Shown: one piece after another, positions 11,999 through 22,369 of the stretch
Layout of the letters: the number at the start of each line of letters is the position of its first letter
How positions within the stretch are numbered: the stretch's first letter is position 1
NCBI GenBank assembly: GCA_963920665.1
Contig: OY987267.1
Span: 24,242,001 to 24,306,000 of the forward strand
Origin: Straminergon stramineum
Lineage: Eukaryota; Streptophyta; Bryopsida; Hypnales; Calliergonaceae
Length of the DNA stretch: 64,000 nt
Direction: 5' to 3'
Made by a program: the position numbers and the translations under genes
The notes under the pieces: generated by a model
What the model was told of the DNA's origin: nothing
Databases searched by the model: none
The model's input: the letters and a program-made list of their open reading frames with translations, nothing else

Positions 11999-12075
11999 AT
12001 GGTTCACATTTTACATTTTTTTTACTCTTTTACTTTTTTATTTTTTGACACAAATGAAACATAGTGATGGTTCAC
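11999..12075 (-). mobile_element. Short retrotransposon-tail insertion, minus orientation
   Basis: ATGGTTCAC at 11999-12007 and 12067-12075 flanks about 59 bp. Read on the minus strand the insert gives TTTCATTTGTGTCAAAAA followed by an A-rich tail with occasional T and G. This is the same tail motif as the plus-oriented insertions. Confidence 0.55.
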
Positions 12076-12533
12076 TTTTAGATACATTGAGTGCACATTT
12101 GTCGTCAGATACACTCCCATCGCAATGATTTTGATGCATAGTTGCACACTAAACTTACAATATTTCTTCATATAGGAGTACAGGACTGTTGTATCATGAT
12201 GAAAAATGCCGTGTTCAGGAAGTATTCAGAGCTGCCCTGGTAATTTGCCTCTCCTCTTAGTAGGAGAAGTTTTTTTGTTTTTTTCTGAGGGCCCCGATTG
12301 CATCCTCTCCTTATCAAAATTTCTTGGTTGATTTTTTCCGGTATCAAATTCTCAGTGGTCCCTTTCCTTCAGCTCCAAATTTGCAAAGGCTACAATCTGA
12401 TTTTCTCTTATAAAGACATGTTGGTTTTGAAATAAACCTCCAAATTTCATTATATTACGCAGACAGATGACAAAACAAGGATTGGCCACCATGACCTAAG
12501 CCTAAAGCAATACCTACCTTGTCCTCGAACATA

Positions 12534-13071
12534 AGGTAAACCAGCCCATGACAAGCAAATTGCCCAATGCAGACACATAGAAAGCCACCCATTTCAGTCT
12601 TATATCAATCCATGGCAAATTTTTGCTACCAAATGGGATTATGACTTCATTAGGTTTGTTAGTGGCCAAAATCAATGCCTCGGTGATGTTGATGGAGTTA
12701 TTGGTGACTATTCTAGGATCTTCTACCTTTCTAAATTCATTTCAAGAGCTAACTTTTTTATTCTTTTATGTCATGATCATGTAATAAAAATATTGTAACC
12801 ATGTTAGGAAATTTTGAGATTGCTTTAGGTGATCATATGACCATTATGGGTACACTTTGTGGTGATTTTGGGGTAGTCTACAGATTGTTATGGGCCAATT
12901 GGGCAGCACACTTCAAATAATCATAACAAATTGATAATTTGTCAAAATAAAAAAATTTCAATTGCTCTCTGAATTTCTCATGTTTATCTTTACATGGAAA
13001 AAAAAATTATTTTTTTCAAAAATGTGAACATGGCAAACCACCCATTCTACCCATCATAAGCTGGTTTACCT
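12534..13071. mobile_element. TA-flanked MITE, AGGTAAA-CAGC family, copy 1
   Basis: Starts AGGTAAACCAGC and ends GCTGGTTTACCT, a 12-bp perfect terminal inverted repeat with further partial matching, and TA lies outside both ends (12532-12533, 13072-13073). 538 bp with no coding frame. Its right half (12870-13071) is clearly homologous to 57530-57723, sharing GGGGTAGTCTACAG and TTTGTCAAAA, so this is one family with at least two copies. Confidence 0.7.
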
Positions 13072-13490
13072 TACCTGCCTCCACCACAAGGGTATTAGCC
13101 TTGGATTTGAAATGGCAGTTGACTAAAATCTGAAAATTTCATGAAAGTGTTAGCTACTCATTATCCACTTTTATTTTTGCACACTGGTTGGTTGTCAATT
13201 CTCCCCATTTTTTTGTCCAATTTGGGATCCCCATTTTCACACTCCAACCGGTTGTTTTCCCAAAGGCACCGGCTAACAATGAAGTTATTGAGGATTCTCC
13301 CCAAACATTGCTCCATACCAATTCCTACTCTACATTCAGATATGCCATTACAAAAATCTTTTTCCTAGTTGTCAAAATTTAACTTGTATCACTTTGTGAT
13401 AAGCCGGTTTCAACCTCTTGAAATGGCACGACGCTAAATCCATCTCACAAAGTGTGGCAAGCAAGGTAAAATTTGTGTTCTCCAGGGGCT
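13072..13490. other. Intergenic DNA, nothing recognised
   Basis: Overlapping short frames (13141-13382) show no family resemblance. The word CACAAAGTGTGGCAAG at about 13445 recurs near 24002. Confidence 0.4.
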
Positions 13491-13690
13491 AAAGTTTTAA
13501 AAAAAGCCTCCTATTTGATGTTGTGTTTAGTATATGTTCTAGAACCTCTTCCAGCTAATTTGGAGTCTCGAAGTGCAAATATGAACTCAAAACTTGCAAA
13601 TTTTATCATGCGTGCCAAATATAAAATTCCTGCATTTTTGCACATGGTAAATCCACCCTGCTGGTCCCATGGGTTCAGTGGCCTCCCTTG
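13491..13690. repeat. Dispersed repeat, copy 1 of 3
   Basis: Matches by eye the interiors of 59766-59986 and 60064-60302: CCTATTTGATG/CCTATTTT, then CCAGCTAATTT or CTAGCTAATTT, then ATATGAACTCAAAA, then AAATTTTATCATG. Here the ends are not defined, whereas the two later copies lie inside inverted-repeat elements. Confidence 0.6.
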
Positions 13691-14240
13691 AAATGTGACT
13701 GGCAGCAGTGAAATTCAGTTTCATTTGTGTCAATTTTTGAAAAAAAATGGTGACTCTCCGAAATTGAATTATGACAACCAATTGAATGTGCTTGAATCTG
13801 CCCTGAACACCTGAACATATGGTACATTGGTCCTGTAAGAGAAACACACATCAGAAAAGTTGGGCCAGATTGTTTTGATGCCATTTTGACACCAAAGGCA
13901 ACATACAGGTCATTTTAGTGTCATTTTATCCATACTAGGTTGATATGGAGGTTGGCACCAAATTAACATAATTGCACTTCAATGCACCATTGTGGCACCA
14001 GGTTCACATGCCTTGAAGTTCATGATGCAGTTCCCTGCAATTAATTAATTAACTACCCCTGCAAATCTAAAGCACCCATGGTGATTTGCCCACCTACCTG
14101 TCAAAACAAAAAACATAAAAACCTTGACGCAAATACATATGGAATATATACATACAATATGATGTATGCAATATGGATGTCTAATACAAGGAACGAGGAG
14201 TTTATGGGGTGACTCGGCTTTTAGTCATTCTTTTCACATG
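13691..14240. other. Intergenic DNA, nothing recognised
   Basis: Short overlapping frames on both strands without family resemblance. Confidence 0.45.
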
Positions 14241-14300
14241 TCATTCGGTTGTTCTCCATGGTCATTCGGTTGTTCTCCATGGTTATCCGGTTGTTACTTA
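14241..14300. repeat. 21-bp minisatellite, about 3 copies
   Basis: TCATTCGGTTGTTCTCCATGG occurs exactly at 14241-14261 and 14262-14282, followed by a partial, mutated third unit (TTATCCGGTTGTT). Confidence 0.85.
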
Positions 14301-16163
14301 AGCTTAGTCATTTAAGTTGGTAAAAAACCTAATTTGTTTTTGGTGCCGTTTGTTCTTGGTTCACTCTTGGAAAAAACTCCGTGTTTCAAAAAAAAAAATT
14401 TTAATTGTTTTTGGCATTTCAGTCATTTTCCTTAAGTTTGCAATATGAATCGGTTAAAAATCCAAAAAATAAAATAAAACTCTATTTGAATACTAAGTTG
14501 AGGGCAATTCATCAATTTAAGGCAATTTATCTACACACTATTGTACTTGCCTACTTAGATAGCAAGTTGGGCTGAAAATAATTTTTTAAGTTTTGAATTC
14601 TTCTCCAAATTCTAGGACTAGAAGATGGTTGGTTGAAAATCCAAAGAATCCAATAATAGTCTATTGAGTCAAATATCAATCTATCATTTGACCAAATACC
14701 ATCCAAAAAAATTTGATGAAAAAATGAAGGAATTACTTCATTGATATTTAGTGAGTGAAGAGTGGAGATACTAGAAGAAAAGAGTGTTAGTTTCAACATA
14801 AACTAGCACTCTTTTCTTCTAATGAGAGGTTGTATTTATAATGAAATTTATAATCTATCATGAATCCTCATAGGGTATGGTACAATTTGAAGAAGAGGGC
14901 TTTGACTGCTCGTTGTCAAAAATGCAGGAATTGTATTCAAAGCTGAATTTCAGACCTCATTTAGGCATAGTAGAATATTTTTTTTCAATTTTTTAAACTA
15001 ATTTAATGTGATAAATCAGGTTAAATTTCATCTCGAAAAATCCGTTTGTAATTTTGAGACTTGAGAAAAAAAGTTATGAAAAAAATTCAAAGAGGATGTT
15101 TGAAAATGTCAAAGAAAATGTCTCTTCTAACCCCTCTCTAAATTTTGTCCATAACTTTTTCTTGGAGTCTACTTCTTGAAATTCTACTTTGAACATGAAA
15201 TTTCTTGCTTATGACTTAACTATAAGTGATTGAACTTCAACTAATCCTATTGATTTACATATCCCACATAGGTTGTTTTACCTCATACCACTACACTTCT
15301 ATAAAGAATTTGTCTTCTCTTCTAAAATTTTTGGAGTACTTGCTAGTTAGAGTGCTTGCAATTATGTTTGGCAACTCTGGGATATTTCATATTTATTCAG
15401 GATTGAATATTGCCTATACCTTGGGCCATTCATATATGAACTAGTAGGAGCTTATGTGTGGCAGTTGAAATCCATTTATACTTGAGGGAGAAAAGATGAA
15501 AAATTGTCATTTCTTTTCCATAAATGGTTCATTTCCTATACACCTAATTTTTATTCGGATATATGGCCTAAAATTCTGAAATTAAGATGGTAATTTGATG
15601 ATTTCATTTGGCTGATTTTCTATTAAATGCTGGATCTCCCCGTTCATTGTTCTAATAATCCCTCTATCCCCAAAAAATTTTGTGGTCATTTTTTTTAATG
15701 AAACCCAGAGTTTATTCCAAGAAGTAAAACCAAGAACAAATGGCGAAAGCTGAGGGCAAGGCCCTAGAGAGAAATGTAGAGACCAACATCAAAGAATAAC
15801 AATGAAATGCAAACCTAAGGGAGATTTCCCATTTCCAACCACTTAAGCGGTTACACCTATTTGGAGGGCGAGTTTGGGGGGAGGGGGAGATTTTCCAGTG
15901 CGCAGAAATACAATTAAGAAGATTTCCATAATTTTACAGATTTTTATTTCTCAAAACATAATTACTATGAATTTCTTAGTAGAAGATTTTGTTCGTCCCA
16001 CTCTGGTCATATAGACCTTCGAATTTTGGATCAAGGGTTGGTTGCAATATTGAGAGAGTTCTAAAACAATCATGTTGTGCCACTCCTGCACTAGGAATTG
16101 TGCCATAATTAATCATTGTTCATCACCTCCCGGATGGACAAAGAGTGGCCTACATTGCCAAAA
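14301..16163. other. AT-rich intergenic DNA with a possible LINE 3' end
   Basis: No gene recognised. At about 15695-15760 the minus strand reads CTTGGAATAAACTCTGGGTTTCATT followed by A residues in two steps, which resembles a plant LINE 3' end. This is weak evidence because no target duplication was found. Confidence 0.35.
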
Positions 16164-16189
16164 TGTGTGTGTGTGTGTGTGTGTGTGTG
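16164..16189. repeat. (TG)13 microsatellite
   Basis: Thirteen uninterrupted TG dinucleotides. Confidence 0.95.
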
Positions 16190-16759
16190 ATCAAGAATGG
16201 AAAATCTCCCTTACCTAAAAGTCCCACAATCAGGTTTCTTCATGTGCCAAGTTATGGTATTTCCTTGTCAAGAACCAAAGAAAGGGGTGCAAAGCCACTT
16301 GTTATCAAATTAAATTTGTGGTACTTTGATTAGTTTCATACTAGAGTCTATGGATTTATTTTGAGACAAAGGTAATATGGAATATTTGTAGGATATGGCA
16401 TATGCTTGAAGGTATGCAATATGGACTATGGAAATATATTGAATATGGATGTGTTAATTGGAATATTGATATAGTACAACATATGGATACATGTATGGCA
16501 TATGAGATATTGGATACAGATGTCAATCCCATATTGATTGCAATCTAGCATGCTTAGAAAAAATTTAGATATGGGAAATAAAGAAAATTCACTCACTTAT
16601 TAAGTGAGTGGGTGACATTTCTCACTATCCCTATCCTCTCATCAGAAGTAGGCACAATAAGTTGGAGGTATTCCTACTACAAGAGACACACTTTGTCCCT
16701 CTCCATCAAGACTCACATACAAATATGTCATATTTTGCAACACCAAAATCTATTCTTGC
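16190..16759. other. Intergenic DNA rich in ATATGG words
   Basis: 16370-16560 is full of imperfect repeats of ATATGGA and GGAATAT, suggesting slippage-derived low complexity. No gene is recognised. Confidence 0.45.
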
Positions 16760-17050
16760 AATGCCTAAAGTCACATAACATTGTATAACTAGGCAATGAT
16801 CCTCCCCATGTTGCAAAGGCATTATGCTTTGCTAGATATTTGAGAGGGACTTATAAATATTGGTTAATTCAGGGATTGGGATTGACTAAGGAGCCATCAA
16901 TAAGACAATTTTGTTCACTACTGAAGAGGCCGTTTCCTTTTCAAGGATGCAAAAGAGCCCCATGCCTCATTGGTAAGCAATGCTATAGTGGAAGTTTTAT
17001 ATTCTTTGAATCAAATAATTCTATGGCAAAGCTAGGTTCAAAAAACAACT
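16760..17050. repeat. Dispersed repeat shared with 39195-39640
   Basis: Shared words in the same order include CATAACATTGTATAAC, GATCCTCCCCATG, TTTGCTAGATA, GAGAGGGACTTAT / GGGAGGGACTTAT, GGATTGGGATTG and GCCTCATTGGTAA. The 39-kb copy carries about 170 extra bases in the middle. The 70-codon frame here is probably not a gene; the same stretch in the other copy has a different, shorter frame. Confidence 0.6.
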
Positions 17051-17163
17051 AGAGAGCAAGGGCCATGAGGGGTTGGCATGGCATCTAATGATGGAACCTA
17101 ATGTGCATTTGGTGCTAGCTTAGCTCAAGGGTGGATGAACCCAAATCCTTGTGTAACTTTTAA

Positions 17164-17440
17164 GGTAGTATGCTCTAAAAGTGACCTTTTAAGAGTTGAT
17201 TGCATTTCAAGGAAGCTTTACTCCTTGAAAAAAATTTCAGTAAATTTTTGTAGGAAGAAAAATGGAATTGACATCTAACTCAAGTCACTTCATATTTTTT
17301 GGACCTTCTTGGAATTAGTTACAAAATTTTCAAGTTGAAATGCAGTGGTTACTAAGATTGACTACCTCCTAAAATGTACACTATTGATAAATTGAAGAAA
17401 ATAAAATGTACCTCTACGTTAAAAGATGCTTTTAGAGCTC
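17164..17440. repeat. Degenerate inverted relative of the AGGTAGGAGG MITE
   Basis: Read on the minus strand, the block resembles 9160-9400: TTGACATCTA, AAAAAATATGAA and TACATTTTAGGAGGT occur in equivalent places. The terminal repeats are largely lost, with only TTAAGGTAG visible at the left. Confidence 0.45.
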
Positions 17441-19149
17441 TCTATCTCATAGTTGAACAAAATTTAATTCTATTCCATGACTTCCATCCTAAATTCCTAA
17501 TTAGGTATGTATACACATAATCAACACTTACATTTGGACCAAAAAGCTTCACTTTTTTTCAGATATTGATTAAACATGCTACACACAATTAAAATATGAA
17601 AGTCTAAAAGAATCTATTGTTGTTTTTTAGTAGATTTAGAGATAGTACTCTAAAACTTCATAACTTATTTATAAAGCGTCCAAGTAATGCATGCTAAAGT
17701 GTATTGAATCCTCTTTCAATTGCTAATAAGATCCAACAAATATCATTTATATTTAATTATATTAACAATATTTAGTTGTAATTAAATAATGATGATAATC
17801 TATGTGTATATGGCTTAATCAATGGGCATTTGGTTTGGGTTTTGAGAACCCCAAGTTTTCCCACCCTTGCCTTCAGGAAGCCACTAACTAAAGTGGAACC
17901 TCCAACTTCTTTGTTTTCTCAATATTATGCCCCTAGTCTCAAAACTCTTGAAAATCACCTTCTTTTCTATCATTTCATATATTTTCTTACCAAATCTTAG
18001 AGAGTGGGTGCATACTACCAAAAATCCAATCTAAAATAACAATACTTGAAATTGTCAAAATAATGATTCGAGCTTGGTTGAAGATATTTAATTCCTAAAG
18101 TCCCAAAGTTTCTACATGGGACTCTTGGAATTTTGGGTAGGTTTGTGTAGTCTCAATTTCTGACATAATTTTTTAAATTTTGTTTTGAAGATGGGAAATC
18201 ATATTAGCTTTTGGGGAATATAATTTTTATTTCAATTGGTGCCCAGGAACAAAAGTTATGCCATCCTAAGTCCAAAAAGCAACTCAAGGGTCAGCCTAAA
18301 AAAATCACAAAAAATTAAAGTTTCTTAATTTTTATCTCAAAGATGACATTTTTGTCTATATCTAAAGCCTTGAATCATTTTGTTTGGACAATCTTGTTTT
18401 TTAGACAATCTAAGCATCTTCTTGAAAAAATAACTTATAGAATTCATTTTACAATTTTTCAAGAAGAAATTTAGGACGGGGTTATTTTTCTTGCTAGAGC
18501 AATCTCACTGTTGGGATTGTTGTGTTTCAATTCCATCTTAGAGCTATCAACAATTTAGTTTTCCCTTCAATCTTGAATATATTTCTATTTAACAATTTTT
18601 TAATGGGTTAAAATTAAGTATTTTTTTGTTGAATTTTTTCTGAGATTCTCAACTGAATTCTTCAACATAAAAAAATTAGAAAATCAAAATTAGTAGTACA
18701 AAAATTTTAAGTGAAGAAGGTTGCAAGCCAAAAAATCTAAGTCAAGCAAGGTGCAAGAAAACTTGTTTTCTTCACTTTAAATGCAAATATCTTGAAATCT
18801 AAAGTTTTTGAAATTTCTTCCACACATTCTTATACTATTCTAGTACAACATCCAATGGTTAGATATGAGAAAAAAAATAATTTTAAAAGTTTTTTTGCTC
18901 TTTGCAATAGACATGGTAGTTTTGAGCGGTCTTCGACAGAAAAAGGCCTTGGGACTTTAGGGGACAATTAAATTTTCTTAGAGTCTTATTGGCAATCATT
19001 TGAAAGTGAATTGGAAATCATCTTAGAATGCAATTTTTGGACATCATATGAGCATATTGTAAATTTTTATATGCTATGTATAAGTGCATCCAAAACCAAT
19101 CTAAGACTCTCATGAATCTCTATAAATCTTAGGCAAGAATCAAAAAGGA
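17441..19149. other. AT-rich intergenic DNA, nothing recognised
   Basis: No frame above 60 codons and no clear repeat. The phrase ACAAAAGTTATGCCATCCTAA near 18251 resembles ATCAAAAGTTATGCTACCCTAA near 3630 inside the nested element, hinting at a degraded relative. Confidence 0.45.
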
Positions 19150-19168
19150 TGGTGGTGGTGGTGGTGGT
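19150..19168. repeat. (GGT)6 microsatellite
   Basis: Six tandem TGG/GGT triplets. Confidence 0.9.
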
Positions 19169-19385
19169 ACAAACAAGTCACAATTATGTACAATTAACTT
19201 ACACTTTACTCTCATATAAAGAGGTATCCACTAAAACCACCAATTTTTGTTGTTGTACCTAGTTACTATCCCTAGATTGGTCAAATTTTCATATTTTCTT
19301 GATGGTAAATGAAAAGAGGTTCCAACACACCAAAGACTACAACATTTGGATACAATATGCAAATATTATGAAGGGTCAATCACAT

Positions 19386-19515
19386 GAAACTCATATTGGG
19401 TTCCCGGTGTAAAAATTCCCAGTGAGTCTCACTTCTCTTGGTGTGTGATACACTGGGAACACCAATAATAGTGAGACTCACTAGAAATTTTAACATTGGG
19501 AACCCAATATGAGTT
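19386..19515. mobile_element. Foldback element, about 45-bp arms
   Basis: The left arm contains AAACTCATATTGGGTTCCC and AGTGAGTCTCACT; the right arm contains AGTGAGACTCACT and GGGAACCCAATATGAGTTT. The arms pair almost fully around a 34-bp loop. About 130 bp, non-coding. It resembles a small foldback MITE. The inverted repeat runs to the very edges, so I could not separate a target duplication from the terminal repeat. Confidence 0.6.
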
Positions 19516-19666
19516 TCCTATGAATTTTTTCCAAGAGATGTTCTACAATCATTTCTTCAACATACATACATATTGGTTTTCAAGATGTACACTAAATGAT
19601 GAAAGTAGGTTCTGTTTTAGGCAGGATGTGATTTTGGGTGCACCCACCTTATATCACTCAAAATAT

Positions 19667-19807
19667 ATTACAATCCCTAATGGTTCCTTGTTGTGGTGTT
19701 GTTCCTTTCCCCAGGCCACTTGAGGCTGGTGGCCTTGTACTTTGCCTTTGCAATGAAATTCTGTTTCATTTGTTTCAAAAAACAACAAAACAACAAAACA
19801 TTACAAT
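19667..19807 (+). mobile_element. 5'-truncated LINE 3' end with 8-bp target duplication
   Basis: ATTACAAT occurs at 19667-19674 and 19800-19807. Between them lie about 125 bp ending GCAATGAAATTCTGTTTC, ATTTGTTTC and an A-rich tail (AAAAAACAACAAAACAAC). This looks like the longer parent of the TTTCATTTGTTTCAAA tails in the 22-39 bp insertions elsewhere in the window. No reverse transcriptase frame remains. Confidence 0.6.
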
Positions 19808-20652
19808 ACCTTGATGTATGTACCACAAGAAGGTACATAAGAATGTGACAATAATAAGGTATTCAACAACTCTGAGAAAGGCTCCATCAACGACCTTTGT
19901 ATAAGAGAACTCCATAGTCAACTGTCAGGAGTACTGTAAACACACAAACACATAAGTTATCACATTTGTTTTACATCCTATCTTATACTTTCCACATTTA
20001 GACTCAATTGAGTTGACCAATACTCCTGACAGCAAAATGACATGTCCTGCCCAACTAAGTTAAGTTAGTGCTCCCCACCCATCTGAATTATTGTGGGAAG
20101 TTGGACCAGACAAGGTAATAAGATTGAACAAGTTGATACCTCACTATGCACTGAATGCACCGAATTCGGTGAAACAAGTAATAAAACAAAAGATACGGTG
20201 CCTCACACATCATGTCCATATAAATGAGCCTCTGTGGGTCTGTCTATAATCAACTGGAGATGCTTCTTCACTCCACAATCCACATGATCATTCAATTCAA
20301 TTCCACCTGATGCTGTATCCCAAATAAATTCGTAACAGTCCCAGAAAGTCTCAGTAACAGATAATATGTATTCAACTTATCAACTTTTGGGCTAGTAACA
20401 ATAATATGTGTTGTAATTTATCATTTTGTTGACTATTCTAACACATAGCGAGGTATATTTACAAAGGATGTTTTTCAGAATTAGCAGCATTTAACATCTA
20501 GAAGGGGTGAAATTCTGTAACATGTATGTGAGAATTTAACGATTATTGGGGTACCAAGTATTGATAGAGGTTCGACTGTAATCCAAATTTGCAGACTGAC
20601 CTAGTCTGCAGTCCAAGATCACCTTCGTTACTCCTGTGTAAGTTCGTTTGCA
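19808..20652. other. Intergenic DNA
   Basis: Nothing recognised. The word TCAGGAGTA (about 19925) and its complement TACTCCTGA (about 20022) form a short inverted pair about 90 bp apart. Confidence 0.4.
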
Positions 20653-20684
<32 letters not shown>

Positions 20685-20711
20685 GGACAGACACACACAC
20701 ACAGACAGACT
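20653..20711. repeat. (GACA)n / (AC)n compound microsatellite
   Basis: About nine AGAC units with one G substitution, followed by AC dinucleotides and two more AGAC units. The overlapping 80-90 codon frames on both strands are artefacts of the repeat. Confidence 0.92.
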
Positions 20712-21100
20712 GCGAGGCGGCAGAGCACTGGATATGATCCACTGCTCCACACAACCTCACAATCAGCTCTGCCATGGCAGAAATTCAATAATAGAAAACC
20801 GCGGCTTTATGAGATGAAAGCCTCAGTTCCCAATTCATCAGCTCCCCTTGCCAAGCCAATAATTCAATAATATTCTCGGCGGGTGCTCTCTGTACGTCAA
20901 GGTTGACTGCATGAACTCAAGGTCATGTCGAATCAATGAGATGGTCTGAAGTAGATCGGTATTCAAGGTAGATGTAGTCGAACTCAAAGTCTGTACCCTG
21001 GAGCTCGTAACGTACCCCCTGTTTGGTGGAGTGAGTGCAAACCCTTTTGTTGCAGTACTACTGGCGATTAGTTAAGCTTCACACAAGGGAGTACGTGCAC
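20712..21100. other. Intergenic DNA, far upstream of the neprosin gene
   Basis: Nothing recognised. GC content begins to rise toward the gene. Confidence 0.4.
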
Positions 21101-21161
21101 AGTGCACACCGTATTCGTTTCATTTGTTTCAAACAAATAAAAATAAATAAAGTGCACACCG
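21101..21161 (+). mobile_element. 39-bp retrotransposon-tail insertion with perfect 11-bp target duplication
   Basis: AGTGCACACCG occurs at 21101-21111 and 21151-21161. The 39 bp between them read TATTCG, then TTTCATTTGTTTCAAA, then a CAAATAAAAATAAATAA tail. The motif, A-rich 3' end and flanking duplication match the insertions near 10.6 kb. Confidence 0.75.
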
Positions 21162-22369
21162 CTCATTTAGTACTGCACAACACTTTTCTAGATAGCTAGT
21201 CCTGCAGAAATCGGAATGTCAATCGTACCATAATTTAGCTACAAGGTGCGTGGCTCCAGTAGAGCGGAATGTCAATCGTACTTATTGATCGAAGTTGCTG
21301 ATCCTACAGTTACACAGATTGCTTTGGGTTTCGTAAATTGAACTGGAAACAGTGGCGCACGTTGTGATGTAATTAATTAGCCATCAAGAGTCTGTTTCGT
21401 TCTGTAAAAGAAGTTAGTTACAGGTTGGCTCCAGTAGAGGAATGATGAAGTTTACAGACTGTTGAATGGCAAGGAGTTGCCGCGTACAAATTTGCAAAGA
21501 CTAGCTTAGTACGAGCTTCAGGTTCAACTTTGCTTTCGGAGGGTTACCATTGCCAGACAGTGACGGGACATATATACACCCACCCCATTTGAGATCGACA
21601 ACGTAGAAGAATCGTAGTACGTCGTGAACTAGCTAGCTAGCTCGTCCTTGTTGTGTAGATTTCAAGAGAGAGTGGAAAAAACATTAAAACCCTTGAATTG
21701 AGCTCGTCTTCTACCAGGCATTAGATACGTAGCATCTATGCACTTACCAGTACCAATTTTAATTAGGGCAAAGCTGAAATAGAGTCTGAAACTTCTGGCC
21801 AGAATTCGTAAGATTAAAACTGGCCCCACTTGCGTCTTTAATTTCGGTTGAATGTTCGTTTTTTTCCCAGGGGACTGGCCGGGTGGCCGTCACTCCAGCC
21901 TACACTGTCAATGAGTCTGGAGCAAGCTAGCTAGCGCGTAGCTTGTGTATCCACCATAGCTCCTGTCTTATTGCTGATCAATGGCTGCTAAGCTGCACCA
22001 AAAGCTACTCCCACCTGGAGCAGCCTTTGGCTACCTAGCTAGCTGGTGTGACTCCAACCTTCATTTCGTGTCAGTGAGATGGAGATTGAAGTAGGAGCTC
22101 GGCTCTTCATGATGCCATGCGAATGAGAGTAAAGGTAGTCACAATCTGCACTAGTGATCGATATGCGATTTCTGTCATTTACAATGAGCTTTCGTGGAGC
22201 TTAATGCACTGCAAGGTGGTGTCCGGAGGCCATTCTTAGGAGAGGACATGATTGATTGAACATGATTGAGCAGGTGGCGATGGTGGCGATGCTTGAGAAG
22301 CTGGTGTGCAATATCATCACGAGGAGTTGAGAAACGGGGTGTAGGGATGCGAAGGCCGAAGATAGAGAG
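21162..22369 (+). promoter_or_regulatory. Upstream region of the neprosin gene, with direct repeats and a TATA-like box
   Basis: GGAATGTCAATCGTAC occurs twice, near 21211 and 21265, and TGGCTCCAGTAGAG occurs near 21250 and 21425, so this stretch contains small direct duplications. TATATA at 21571-21576, in the context GGACATATATACACCC, is a plausible TATA box, which would give a 5' leader of about 0.75 kb before the ATG. AGCTAGCTAGCTCG-type palindromes occur near 21630. The promoter call is inference; no experimental start is available. Confidence 0.35.

Noticed and set aside
16840..17052. 70-codon frame as a retrotransposon protein fragment
   Set aside because: The homologous copy at 39.2-39.6 kb does not keep the frame and no polyprotein motif is visible.
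20536..20870. Overlapping 79-93 codon frames on both strands
   Set aside because: Produced by the GACA/AC microsatellite, which is open in several frames.
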